Shown in pieces: positions 32,665-41,714 of a DNA stretch of 42,154 nucleotides. A program made the translations under genes and the position numbers. The notes under the pieces are model-generated. The model was given only the letters and a program-made list of their open reading frames with translations, was not told the DNA's origin and ran no database searches. The stretch lies in contig JBBQXP010000015.1 of NCBI GenBank assembly GCA_038209555.1, positions 1 through 42,154 on the forward strand, written 5' to 3'. Source of the DNA: DASQGA01 sp038209555. GTDB lineage: Bacteria; Actinomycetota; Thermoleophilia; Gaiellales; Gaiellaceae. Within the stretch, counting starts at the first letter, position 1; the number at the start of each line of letters is the position of its first letter.

Positions 32665-33248
32665 TGGCGCTCAGGATCCTGGTCGCCGAGGACGAGACCA
32701 TCATCCGGCTCGATCTCGAGAAGATCCTCGAGGCGGCGGGGTTCGAGGTTTGCGCGGCGGCGAAGGACGGCGAGGAGGCCGTGGAGCTCGCCCGCCGCGA
32801 GGCGCCCGACCTCGCGATCCTGGACGTCAAGATGCCGGGTCTCGACGGCATCGAAGCGGCCCGCCGGATCATCGCGGAACGCCCGATTCCGATCGTGATG
32901 CTGACTGCCTACGGCCAGAACGAGCTCGTCTCGCGCGCCGTCGAAGCGGGTGTCTTCGGCTACCTCGTCAAGCCGTTCCGCGAAACCGACCTCCTGCCGG
33001 CCATCGAGGCCGCGCGTGCTCGCCACGCCGAGCTCGAGGCGCTCCGCGAGGAGGCGGAGTCTCTCGGAGAGGCGCTCGCGACGCGGAAGGTCGTCGAGCG
33101 GGCAAAGGGCCTGCTCATGGAGCGAGAGCGGCTGTCGGAGCAGGAGGCCTTCGCCCGGTTGCGCGGCGCAAGTCAGCGCTCGGGCCGGCCCATGCGCGTC
33201 GTGGCCGAGGCCCTGATCGCCACCTTCGACCAGCCGCCGAAGAGCTAG
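32664..33248 (+). CDS. pdtaR: Response regulator with ANTAR RNA-binding domain, PdtaR-like
   Basis: This 194-residue antitermination regulator has a receiver domain (1-120) with the acidic pocket AEDET, phospho-acceptor in LAILDVKMPGLDG (Asp near 53), switch Thr in VMLTAYG, and LVKPF. A coiled linker follows, then the ANTAR domain (about 130-190) with RKVVERAKGLLMERERLSEQ and EAFARLRGASQRSGRPM. ANTAR domains bind paired hexaloop hairpins in RNA and prevent terminator formation. It lies downstream of a PdtaS-like kinase and about 5 kb from glutamine synthetase leaders with matching RNA layout. Confidence 0.95.
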   Translation: MALRILVAEDETIIRLDLEKILEAAGFEVCAAAKDGEEAVELARREAPDLAILDVKMPGLDGIEAARRIIAERPIPIVMLTAYGQNELVSRAVEAGVFGYLVKPFRETDLLPAIEAARARHAELEALREEAESLGEALATRKVVERAKGLLMERERLSEQEAFARLRGASQRSGRPMRVVAEALIATFDQPPKS

Positions 33249-33253
33249 CCCGC

Positions 33254-34363
33254 GTGGCTGAGGGCCGTACACCCGCGCGCATCATCGAGCTGCGGGACGA
33301 GGAAGCCGGGCTCGACGCAGTCGTCGTCGTCGACCACGAGCTCTTCCCTGTCTCTGCGGGCGGGACGCGGATGATCCCTGACGTCAACGTGGGCGAAGTC
33401 GCGCGGCTCGCGCGGGCCATGACCTGGAAGTTCGCATCCTGCCGCGTGCCGTATGCCGGCGCGAAGGCGGGCGTGCGGTTCGGAGGTGGCGACCGTGCCG
33501 CGGTCCTCGCCGCCTACCTCAGGGCGCTCGAGCCACTCAAGGAGTCCTTTCTGACGGGCCCGGACATGGGGACCCATCCCGCGGACTTCGTCGAGGACCC
33601 GGATGCCGAGCTTCCGCTCTGGGCGCAGAGCTACCAGGGAATGGGCATGGACGACCTTGCAACGGGCCGCGGTGTCATGGCCGCCGCGGAGGCCGCTCTC
33701 GCCCAGCTCGGGCGCAGCCTCGAGGGAGCTGCGGTTGCGATCGAGGGGTTCGGAAAGGTGGGCGCAGGCACCGCTTTGGCTTGCGTGCAGGCGGGAGCCA
33801 GGGTGGTCGGCCTGAGCACGGTCGAGGGTTGTATCGCCGACCCGAGCGGCTTCGACGTGGAGGCACTGCTCGAGCTCCGCTCCCGGCACGGGGACGGCCT
33901 CGTGCGCCACGCCACGGTGCCGCACTGCCCGCGCGAAGATCTCTTTGCCGTCGACTGCGACATCGTCGTCCCGGGCGCGCGGCCGGACTCGGTGACGCCG
34001 GGGATCGTGGAGAGACTTCGCTGCGCGGTCGTCTCTCCGGGAGCGAACGTGCCCTACGCCCCGGGCGCGATCGAGGCCCTGCACGCCCGCGGCATCCTCG
34101 CGCTGCCTGACTTCGTCGCCAACTCCGGCGGCGTCCATCTCTACGAGAGCCTGCAGGCGGACGACGATGCTCCGAGGGCCCTGGCGCGGATCGAAGCCAT
34201 CGTCGGCGAGACGACCGTTCGCGTCCTCGACGCCGCCCGAACGGGCGGCGTTACCCCGATGGCCGCAGCGCTCGAGGACGGGCGCCGCTGGCTTCTGGAG
34301 GCCGTGCCCTCAGGCGCCGACCTCGTCGAGGAGCTCTTCCCAGCGACCGAGGAGCTGTCCTAG
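33254..34363 (+). CDS. Glu/Leu/Phe/Val dehydrogenase family protein
   Basis: The protein is 369 residues from GTG 33254. AGGTRMIPDVN, then ARAMTWKFASCRVPYAGAKAGV, carry the two active-site lysines, and GPDMGTHPADF the catalytic aspartate. The NAD(P) domain has AVAIEGFGKVGAGTA and the end has LPDFVANSGGV. Length suits leucine or phenylalanine dehydrogenase rather than the longer glutamate enzymes, so the reaction is oxidative deamination of an amino acid with NAD(P); the substrate is uncertain. It starts five bases after the regulator stop. Its last 54 bases overlap the end of the convergent ABC-F gene. Confidence 0.9.
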   Translation: MAEGRTPARIIELRDEEAGLDAVVVVDHELFPVSAGGTRMIPDVNVGEVARLARAMTWKFASCRVPYAGAKAGVRFGGGDRAAVLAAYLRALEPLKESFLTGPDMGTHPADFVEDPDAELPLWAQSYQGMGMDDLATGRGVMAAAEAALAQLGRSLEGAAVAIEGFGKVGAGTALACVQAGARVVGLSTVEGCIADPSGFDVEALLELRSRHGDGLVRHATVPHCPREDLFAVDCDIVVPGARPDSVTPGIVERLRCAVVSPGANVPYAPGAIEALHARGILALPDFVANSGGVHLYESLQADDDAPRALARIEAIVGETTVRVLDAARTGGVTPMAAALEDGRRWLLEAVPSGADLVEELFPATEELS

Positions 34364-36190
34364 CTCTTCGCGGGCGCGCCGGTGGGCGGCGATCGTGTCC
34401 GCGTCTGCCCAGTCCTCCGCCAGGCGCGTCTCGAGTGAGGCGATCAGCGCTTCCTGCGCCTGGATCCGGCTTTCGATTTCGTCCAGGGGGCGGGGGCGGC
34501 TCTTGCCGCTTTCCGAGGGCGGCTTCGCCTTCTTCTCCTTGGTCGGGCTTTGGCGCGGCGCCGCCTCTCGCTCCTCGCGCTGGCGGAGGTAGTCGGCCCA
34601 CCCACCGTCGTAGACATGGATCGTGCCATCCTCGACGGCAGCGGTCCTGTGGGCAATCGCGTCGAGGAGCGCACGATCGTGGGAGACGAGGAGAACGGTC
34701 CCCGGGAATCCTTCGAGGGCCTCCTCGAGAGCCTCGCGGCTCTCCAGGTCGAGGTGGTTCGTCGGCTCGTCGAGGACGAGGAAGTTCGCTCCCGAGGCGA
34801 CCAGGATCGCCAGCGCCAGCCGGCGCCGCTCACCTCCGGAGAGCAGCGTCACCGGCTTCTGGTGAACCTCCCAGCCTGAAAAGAGAAAGCGACCGAGCAG
34901 CGTTTGCGCCTTCGGGCGGGAGAGAGTCGTCATCGACTGGACGCAGTCGAGCACGCTCCCGCGCTCGTCCAGCTCTGCCTCGTGCTGGGAGAAGTAGGCG
35001 GCCTCCACCCCGTGCCCGAGTCGCGCCGTCCCATCCACCTCTCCGCGGTGGCCGAGGACGGTCTCGAGGAAGGTCGTCTTGCCGGAGCCGTTCGGACCGA
35101 CGAGCGCCACGTGGTCGCCACGCTCGAGCGCGAGTGAGACCCCGCTCAGAAGGTGCTTGTCCCCTGCGGCGACCTGGAGCCCTTCGACTTCGAGAACGGT
35201 GCGGCCGCTCCGAGGCGGCTCCAGGAAGTCGAAGCCGAGGCCGCGGCGTCGGCGCGAGAGGAGGGAGACCTCGTCGCTGGCCTCGGTGTGCTCTTTCTCG
35301 AGCCTGCCGATCTGGGTCAGCTTGGCCTGCGCCTGCTTGGCCTTCGACTTCTTGTACCGGAACCGCTCCACGAAGCGCTCGAGGCGCTGGATGTCCTGCG
35401 CGACCCGCTCGGCGGTCTTCTGGGCGTGGGCCGCCCGCTCGGCCTTCTCTCGGCGCCAGGCGTGCCACGGCCCCGGAAAGTACGTCGACCGGCCGGCCTC
35501 GAGCTCGAGGGTGGCGTTCGTCGTCGCTTCGAGGAACCAGCGGTCGTGGGCGACGATGATGCACGCGGCGTCGAGGCCCGCCAGCTCGCGCTCGAGCCAC
35601 TCGAGGCTTGCGATGTCGAGATGATTTGTCGGCTCGTCGAGGAGCAGGAGGTCGGGATCCCCGGCGAGCGCCCTGCCGAGCGACGCACGGGTCAGCTCGC
35701 CGCCGGAGAAGGTGCGGAGGCTTCGGTCCAGATCCTTGTCGTGGAACCCGAGCCCGCGAAGCGTCGAGCTCGCGCGGTCGCGCCAGCCGTAGCCGCCCGC
35801 GTGCTCGAGCCGTGCCTGGGCAGCCGAGTACGCAGCCATCGTCTCCTGGTCGTGGGCGCCTCCGGCCATCGCCGCTTCCAGGCGCGCGAGCTCCTGCTCG
35901 GTCGTGACGAGGTCCGCCGCGCCCGCGAGCACGTACTCGCGCAGCGTCAGTCCGCGCTCGAGCGGAGGGCGCTGGTCGTGGAGCGCGACCCGCGCTCCCT
36001 TTTCGAAGGCCAGCTTGCCGCCCTCGATCGACGTCTCGCCCGTGAGCATCCGGAGCAGCGTGGTCTTGCCGGCGCCGTTCGAGCCGGAGAGCGCCAGGCG
36101 GTCGCGGCGCTCGAGCTTGAACGAGACCCGGTCGAAGAGCGGGTCGCCGGAGAGCTCCTTGCGGAGATTGGATGCGATCAGAACAGCCAC
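34310..36190 (-). CDS. ABC-F family ATPase
   Basis: This 626-residue protein carries two ABC domains and no TM segment. The first has SGSNGAGKTTLLRML, TFSGGELTRASLGRAL and LLLLDEPTNHLDI; the second has GPNGSGKTTFLETVLG, LLSGGERRRLALAILV and LVLDEPTNHLDL. The linker is rich in Lys and Arg (RFRYKKSKAKQAQAKL), and the C-terminus is a charged coiled coil. ABC-F proteins act on the ribosome, relieving stalls or protecting against antibiotics. GTG 36190 has AGGAG just before it; the longer ORF upstream is an artefact of high GC. The 110 bp to the divergent tkt gene holds both promoters, not clearly resolved. Confidence 0.93.
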   Translation of the reverse strand: MAVLIASNLRKELSGDPLFDRVSFKLERRDRLALSGSNGAGKTTLLRMLTGETSIEGGKLAFEKGARVALHDQRPPLERGLTLREYVLAGAADLVTTEQELARLEAAMAGGAHDQETMAAYSAAQARLEHAGGYGWRDRASSTLRGLGFHDKDLDRSLRTFSGGELTRASLGRALAGDPDLLLLDEPTNHLDIASLEWLERELAGLDAACIIVAHDRWFLEATTNATLELEAGRSTYFPGPWHAWRREKAERAAHAQKTAERVAQDIQRLERFVERFRYKKSKAKQAQAKLTQIGRLEKEHTEASDEVSLLSRRRRGLGFDFLEPPRSGRTVLEVEGLQVAAGDKHLLSGVSLALERGDHVALVGPNGSGKTTFLETVLGHRGEVDGTARLGHGVEAAYFSQHEAELDERGSVLDCVQSMTTLSRPKAQTLLGRFLFSGWEVHQKPVTLLSGGERRRLALAILVASGANFLVLDEPTNHLDLESREALEEALEGFPGTVLLVSHDRALLDAIAHRTAAVEDGTIHVYDGGWADYLRQREEREAAPRQSPTKEKKAKPPSESGKSRPRPLDEIESRIQAQEALIASLETRLAEDWADADTIAAHRRAREELGQLLGRWEELLDEVGA

Positions 36191-36300
36191 GCTCCTATGG
36201 TCGCATGCGCGCTCGCTCTCGCCGGCGGAGTCGATCCCGCGGTCGAGAGAGTCGCAAGTAAGGTTTGGCTCGTCTCCCGTCGGGCGAGCTAACGAGTGAG

Positions 36301-38322
36301 GTGGCAGTGACCGACATCGAGCGGCTTTCGATCGACACGATCCGAACGCTGTCCATGGACGCCGTCCAGCAGGCGAACGCTGGGCATCCGGGGACGGCCA
36401 TGGCGCTCGCGCCGCTCGCCTACCTCCTCTACCGGGAAACGATGCGGGTGAACCCGGCGAATCCCCAGTGGGAGGATCGCGACCGCTTCGTGCTCTCCGC
36501 GGGCCACGCCTGCATCCTTCAGTACACGACGCTCCACCTCTGCGGGTACAACCTGTCACTCGACGAGATCAAGCGCTTCCGCCAGTGGGAGTCCTTGACG
36601 CCCGGGCACCCCGAGCACTTCCTGACGCCGGGCATCGAGACCACGACCGGCCCGCTCGGCCAGGGGATCTCGAACGCGGTCGGCATGGCGATGGCTGAGA
36701 AGTTCCTCGCGCAGCGCTACAACCGGCCCAAGGAGGAGATCGTCGACCACTGGGTCTATGGCATCGCCTCCGACGGCGACCTGATGGAGGGCGTCTCGGC
36801 GGAGGCCTGCTCCCTCGCAGGTGCCTTCGGGCTCGGCAAGCTCGTCGTCTTCTACGACGACAACCGGATCACGATCGACGGGACGACCGCGCTCTCCTTC
36901 GACCACGAGGACAAAGGGAAGCGCTTCGAGGCCTACGGGTGGCACGTCCTTCACGTCGACGACGTCAACGACCTGACAAAGCTCCGCAGCGCGATCACGC
37001 GGGCGAGAAACGAGGACGAGCGCCCGTCCCTGATCATCGTCCGAAGCCACATCGCCTTTCCCGCGCCGCACGCGCAGGACACCGCGAAGGCGCACGGCGC
37101 ACCGCTCGGGGAGGACGAGGTCCGCGCGACGAAGGAAGTGCTCGGCTGGGATCCCGACAAGCACTTCTTCATACCGGACGAGGTCGCGGAGCACATGAAG
37201 CTCTACGACAAGGGGGACGAGCTCGAGACCGAGTGGCGCAGGCGCTTCGAGAACTGGCGCGCCACCTACCCGGCCCTGGCGGAGGACTGGGACCTCGCCT
37301 GGCGCGGCCAGCCGAAGCCCGGCTGGGCAGAGTCTCTTCCCTCGTTCGACCCGGCGGAGGAGGACTCGATGGCCACGCGCGCGGCGGGCTCCAAGGTCAT
37401 GGAGGCGTTCAAGGGCTTCACGCCGACGATGGTGGGAGGCGCCGCCGACCTGGTCGAGTCTACGAAGACCGCCTTTGACGGGGCCGGGGTCTTCTCGCGG
37501 TTCTTTGCGGGGCGGAATGTCCCCTTTGGCGTTCGCGAGCACGGCATGGGTTCGATCGTGAACGGCCTCGCGGTCCACGGAGGGATCGTGAAGCCGTACG
37601 GATCCACCTTCCTGATCTTCAGCGACTACATGCGGCCCGCGGTCCGGCTCTCGGCTCTCATGCGCCTTCCGGTTCTCTGGGTCTGGACGCACGACTCCGT
37701 TGGCCTCGGCGAGGACGGCCCGACGCACCAGCCCGTCGAGCACTACGCAGCGCTACGCGCGATCCCGAACCTCTGGGTGATCCGCCCGGCTGACGCGAAC
37801 GAGACGTCGATCGCATGGAAGGTCGCACTCGCGCGCACGGAGGGGCCCGTCGCGATCCTCTTGAGCCGCCAGAACCTGCCCGTGCTCGAGCCAGAGCAGG
37901 TGGCGGGCGCCGATCGCGGCGGGTACGTCGTGTGGGAGGCGGAGAACGGAAACGGGCTCCCCGATCTCCTCATGCTCGCGACCGGATCCGAGGTCTGGGT
38001 GACCATCGAGGCGGCGAAGAAGCTGCAGGAGGACGGCGTCTCGGCCCGGGTTGTCTCGATGCCCTGCTGGGAGCTCTTCGAGGAGCAGCCTTCCGACTAT
38101 CGTGACTCGGTGCTGCCGCCCGAGGTCGACCAGCGGATCGCCGTCGAGGCCGGAGTCTCGCTCGGCTGGCAGCGGTGGGTCGGGATGGACGGCGCCATCG
38201 TCTCGATCGAGCACTTCGGGGCCTCGGCGCCGGGCAAGATCGTCCTCGAGAAGTTCGGCTACACGCCGGAGAACATCGCAAGCCGCGCCCGGTCGCTCCT
38301 CGAGCGCCGCCAGCGCGTCTAG
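36301..38322 (+). CDS. tkt: Transketolase
   Basis: This thiamine diphosphate enzyme of about 673 residues links the pentose phosphate pathway to glycolysis. It has ANAGHPGTAMALAPLAYLLY, GPLGQGISNAVGMAMAEKF, the ThDP and metal motif SDGDLMEGVSAE...NRITIDG, the catalytic Glu region GVREHGMGSIVNGL and HDSVGLGEDGPTHQPVEHYA. GTG 36301 and GTG 36307 are both possible; the second is better spaced from GTGAGG. It is the first gene of an operon with tal, pgi, gnd and zwf. Confidence 0.96.
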   Translation: MAVTDIERLSIDTIRTLSMDAVQQANAGHPGTAMALAPLAYLLYRETMRVNPANPQWEDRDRFVLSAGHACILQYTTLHLCGYNLSLDEIKRFRQWESLTPGHPEHFLTPGIETTTGPLGQGISNAVGMAMAEKFLAQRYNRPKEEIVDHWVYGIASDGDLMEGVSAEACSLAGAFGLGKLVVFYDDNRITIDGTTALSFDHEDKGKRFEAYGWHVLHVDDVNDLTKLRSAITRARNEDERPSLIIVRSHIAFPAPHAQDTAKAHGAPLGEDEVRATKEVLGWDPDKHFFIPDEVAEHMKLYDKGDELETEWRRRFENWRATYPALAEDWDLAWRGQPKPGWAESLPSFDPAEEDSMATRAAGSKVMEAFKGFTPTMVGGAADLVESTKTAFDGAGVFSRFFAGRNVPFGVREHGMGSIVNGLAVHGGIVKPYGSTFLIFSDYMRPAVRLSALMRLPVLWVWTHDSVGLGEDGPTHQPVEHYAALRAIPNLWVIRPADANETSIAWKVALARTEGPVAILLSRQNLPVLEPEQVAGADRGGYVVWEAENGNGLPDLLMLATGSEVWVTIEAAKKLQEDGVSARVVSMPCWELFEEQPSDYRDSVLPPEVDQRIAVEAGVSLGWQRWVGMDGAIVSIEHFGASAPGKIVLEKFGYTPENIASRARSLLERRQRV

Positions 38323-38340
38323 CGACTCCAGGGAAGGAGA

Positions 38341-39453
38341 ATGATGGCGAAGTCCAGGCTGCACCAGCTCTCGGAGGTGGGGGTCAGCGTATGGATCGAC
38401 AACCTCTCGCGCGACCTGATCCAGAGCGGGAAGCTCGAGCGGATGATGCGCGAGGACGCGGTCGTCGGCATCACCTCGAACCCGACCATCTTCCAGAAGG
38501 CGATCTCCTCTGGCAACGCCTATGACGCGCAGCTTCGGGACGTGCTCGAGGAGGAGACGGACCCGACCGAGATCTTCATCCGCCTCGCTGCGAAGGACGT
38601 GACCGACGCCTGCGATCTCCTCCGCAAGGTCTGGGACGAGGGCGGCGGCAAGGACGGCTACGTCTCGATCGAGGTCGATCCGACGCTCGCCTACGACACC
38701 GAGGCGACCGTGGCGCAGGCCATCCGCTTCCACAAGCTGATCAACCGGCCGAACCTCTTCGTGAAAATCCCCGCGACCAGGCCGGGGCTCCCGGCGATCG
38801 AGGACATGATCGCCAAGGGGAAGTCGATCAACGTGACACTGATCTTCTCGCTCCGGCGCTATGTCGAGGTCGCCGAGGCCTACATTCGCGGGCTCGAGCG
38901 GCTCGTGGCCGGGGGCGGAGACCCGACCGCGGTCGCGTCGGTCGCCAGCTTCTTCGTCTCCCGGGTCGACACGGAGACCGACAGGCGCCTCGGCGAGATC
39001 GGCGGGCATGACGAGCTGAGGGGGAAGCTTGCGATCGCGAACGCGAGGCTCGCCTACGAGCGCTACGAACAGCTCTTCTCCGGCGAGCGCTGGGAGTTCC
39101 TCGCGGGCAAGGGGGCATCCCCGCAGCGGTGCCTCTGGGCCTCGACGTCGACGAAGAACCCCGCGTACCGGGACACCATGTACGTGGAGGAGCTGATCGG
39201 GCCGATGACCGTGAACACGATGCCGCCCGAGACCATCGAGGCCTTCCAGGACCATGGCAAGGTAGTCCCGAACACCGTCAAGCGCGACCTCGACGAGGCT
39301 CGCAAGCTGCTCGACGACCTGGCCAAGGCGGGGGTCGACTACGACGACGTCGTCGAGACCCTGGAGCGGGAAGGCGTCGAGAAGTTCGCCGACTCCTTCG
39401 CCGAGCTCCTCGAGGGCATCCGACAGTCGAGCCGGGAGCTGGTCGCGGCCTGA
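38341..39453 (+). CDS. tal: Transaldolase
   Basis: This 370-residue enzyme moves a dihydroxyacetone unit between sugar phosphates. It has GITSNPTIFQKAIS, the Schiff-base lysine in LFVKIPATRPGLPAI, and NVTLIFSLRRYVEVAEAYI. The form with RCLWASTSTKNPAY is the longer actinobacterial type. The SD GGAAGGAGA stands just before ATG 38341/38344. Its TGA shares one base with the pgi ATG (TGATG). In some relatives transaldolase and pgi are fused; here they are separate but coupled. Confidence 0.96.
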   Translation: MMAKSRLHQLSEVGVSVWIDNLSRDLIQSGKLERMMREDAVVGITSNPTIFQKAISSGNAYDAQLRDVLEEETDPTEIFIRLAAKDVTDACDLLRKVWDEGGGKDGYVSIEVDPTLAYDTEATVAQAIRFHKLINRPNLFVKIPATRPGLPAIEDMIAKGKSINVTLIFSLRRYVEVAEAYIRGLERLVAGGGDPTAVASVASFFVSRVDTETDRRLGEIGGHDELRGKLAIANARLAYERYEQLFSGERWEFLAGKGASPQRCLWASTSTKNPAYRDTMYVEELIGPMTVNTMPPETIEAFQDHGKVVPNTVKRDLDEARKLLDDLAKAGVDYDDVVETLEREGVEKFADSFAELLEGIRQSSRELVAA

Positions 39454-40817
39454 TGCAGGTCGGCACTTCCGAGCTCGTCGAGCGGATCTGGAATCGCGAT
39501 GCGACGCTTTGGACCGGGGCCGACGAGAACCGCTGGCTCGGCTGGCTGGACGAGCCCCTGCGCATGCAGGAGCGCATCGAGGAACTCGAGGCCTTCGCCC
39601 TGGGTGTGTACGAGGACGGCCTCACCGACGTCGTCCTGGCGGGCATGGGCGGCTCGAGCCTCGCGCCCGAAGTGCTACGACGGACTTTCGGGGCGGAGAG
39701 CTTCCACGTCCTCGACACGACGCACCCGAAGGCCATCCGGGCCCTCGAGCGGAAACTCGACCTCGGGAAGACGCTCTTCCTGGTGTCGTCGAAGTCGGGC
39801 TCGACACTCGAGACGCGCTCACACATGGACTACTTCTGGGAGCAAGTGGGCGACGGCCGCCACTTCGCCGCGGTCACGGACCCGGGTTCGGATCTCGAGC
39901 GGATAGCCGGGGAGCGCGGCTTCCGCGCCACGTTTCCGGGCGAGCCGACGATTGGAGGGCGCTACTCGGCCCTCTCGATGTTCGGGCTCGTGCCGGCGGC
40001 GCTCATGGGCGTCGACCTCGAACGCCTCCTGCTCAGGACCGCCGAGATGGTGGAGGCCTGCAGGCTCGACGACGGCAATCCAGGGTTGGAGCTCGGCGAG
40101 CGCCTCGGAAGGGGCTGGCGCGAGGGGCGGGACAAGTTGCAAATCAACCCGAACCCGGGCGGCTTCGGCCTCTGGGCCGAGCAGCTGATCGCGGAGTCCA
40201 CGGGCAAGCAGGGGAAGGGCCTCGTACCCGCGCCGGGCGAGACGGGGGAAGGGCCCGATCGCCACAACGAGGAGGTCAGGGTCGAGGATCCGTACGAGCT
40301 CGGCCAGGAGTTCTTCCGGTGGGAATTCGGAACCGCAGTCGCCGGGGCCCTGATCGGCATCAACCCGTTCGACCAGCCCAACGTGCAGGAGGCGAAGGAC
40401 CGGACGAAGGCGATCCTCGACTCGGGTGACGATCCCGAGCTCGAGCCGGAGGGGGAGCCGTTCGCCGGAGCCGGAGAGGGCGACTACGTCGCCATCCTGG
40501 CTTTTGTCGAGCCGAGCGAGGACAACGACCGCCGAATCGACACGCTTGTGGACCGGGCCAGGAAGGAGACCGGGTGCGTGGTCACGCACGGGTACGGCCC
40601 GCGATACCTGCACTCGACCGGCCAGCTCCACAAGGGCGGCCCGCCGACCGGCGTCTTCCTTCAGGTTGTGGACGATCCCGGCGAGGAGCTGCCGATCCCG
40701 GGTCGGGAGTTCGGGTTCGGCCGATTGATCAGAGCTCAGGCTGCAGGCGACTATGCGGCGCTCAAAGAGCGAGGGCTCCGGGTCGCGCGCGCGCGATGGG
40801 AGGATCTCGGCGTATGA
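39453..40817 (+). CDS. pgi: Glucose-6-phosphate isomerase
   Basis: The protein is 454 residues from ATG 39453. The sugar-isomerase domains show AGMGGSSLAPEVLRRTF, VSSKSGSTLETRSHMDYF (phosphate-binding SIS motif) and PTIGGRYSALSMFGLVP, then INPFDQPNVQEAKDRT and HSTGQLHKGGPPTG. These are the phosphate-binding and base-catalyst regions of Pgi, in the short form often seen fused to transaldolase. The longer ORF upstream lies in another frame of tal and was rejected. The stop overlaps gnd in an ATGA. Confidence 0.93.
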   Translation: MQVGTSELVERIWNRDATLWTGADENRWLGWLDEPLRMQERIEELEAFALGVYEDGLTDVVLAGMGGSSLAPEVLRRTFGAESFHVLDTTHPKAIRALERKLDLGKTLFLVSSKSGSTLETRSHMDYFWEQVGDGRHFAAVTDPGSDLERIAGERGFRATFPGEPTIGGRYSALSMFGLVPAALMGVDLERLLLRTAEMVEACRLDDGNPGLELGERLGRGWREGRDKLQINPNPGGFGLWAEQLIAESTGKQGKGLVPAPGETGEGPDRHNEEVRVEDPYELGQEFFRWEFGTAVAGALIGINPFDQPNVQEAKDRTKAILDSGDDPELEPEGEPFAGAGEGDYVAILAFVEPSEDNDRRIDTLVDRARKETGCVVTHGYGPRYLHSTGQLHKGGPPTGVFLQVVDDPGEELPIPGREFGFGRLIRAQAAGDYAALKERGLRVARARWEDLGV

Positions 40818-41713
40818 AGCTTGCCATGATCGGACTCGGCCGCATGGGCGGCAACATGGTGAAGCGGCTCGAGCAGGGCGGGCACGAGCTCGCGACCTAT
40901 GCGCGGAGTGGCGGCGGCACCGCTTCGTCGCTCGAGGAGCTGGTGGGCCAGCTCGAGCCGACGCGCGTCGTGTGGCTCATGATCCCGGCAGGCGATCCGA
41001 CCGAGGGAGCCGTTCAGGAGCTCCTCGGCCTCCTCGACGAAGGCGACGTGATCGTCGACGGCGGAAACTCCAACTTCCGCGACTCCCAGCGCCGCCACGG
41101 GCTGGCTACCGAGAAGGGCATCCGTTTCGTGGACGCCGGCGTCTCGGGCGGTGTCTGGGGCCTCGAGGTCGGCTACTGCCTCATGGTCGGAGGGGACGAC
41201 GAGGCTGTGGTGGAGGTCGAGCCCGCCTGTCGGACGCTGGCGCCCAAGGACGGTTACGCCCACGTCGGCCCGTCCGGCGCCGGGCACTTCGTGAAGATGG
41301 TGCACAACGGGATCGAGTACGGGCTCATGCAGGCGTATGCGGAGGGCTTCGAGGTGATGGAGCGCTCCGAGTTTGGCCTCGATCTGCACGAGATCGCCGG
41401 CATCTGGCGCTACGGCTCGGTGGTCAGGTCCTGGCTCCTCGAGCTGCTCGTGGCCGCGTTCGAGAAGGAAGGTGCGCACCTCGAGACGATCAAAGGCTAC
41501 GTGGAGGACTCGGGCGAGGGTCGCTGGACGATCGCCGAGGCGATCGCCGAGGACGTTCCCGTGCCGGTGATCAGCTCTGCGCTCTTTGCGCGCTTCGCTT
41601 CGCGCCAGGAGGAATCGTTCGCCGCCAAGATCACGGCGGCGCTCCGAAACCAGTTCGGCGGCCATGCGGTTAAGGCCGTCGAGAAGGCGAAGCAGAGCCC
41701 CGACCCTCGCTGA
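40814..41713 (+). CDS. gnd: 6-phosphogluconate dehydrogenase, short decarboxylating form
   Basis: The protein is 299 residues from ATG 40814. It has MKLAMIGLGRMGGNMVKRL (dinucleotide fold), VIVDGGNSNFRDSQRRHG, DAGVSGGVWGLEVGYCLMVG and HFVKMVHNGIEYGLMQAYAE, with catalytic Lys and Asn. The absence of the second large helical domain marks the short, about 300-residue type (YqeC/GndA-like), often NAD-preferring; cofactor is inference. It oxidises 6-phosphogluconate to ribulose 5-phosphate and CO2. It precedes zwf by one base. Confidence 0.93.
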   Translation: MKLAMIGLGRMGGNMVKRLEQGGHELATYARSGGGTASSLEELVGQLEPTRVVWLMIPAGDPTEGAVQELLGLLDEGDVIVDGGNSNFRDSQRRHGLATEKGIRFVDAGVSGGVWGLEVGYCLMVGGDDEAVVEVEPACRTLAPKDGYAHVGPSGAGHFVKMVHNGIEYGLMQAYAEGFEVMERSEFGLDLHEIAGIWRYGSVVRSWLLELLVAAFEKEGAHLETIKGYVEDSGEGRWTIAEAIAEDVPVPVISSALFARFASRQEESFAAKITAALRNQFGGHAVKAVEKAKQSPDPR

Positions 41714-41714
41714 C

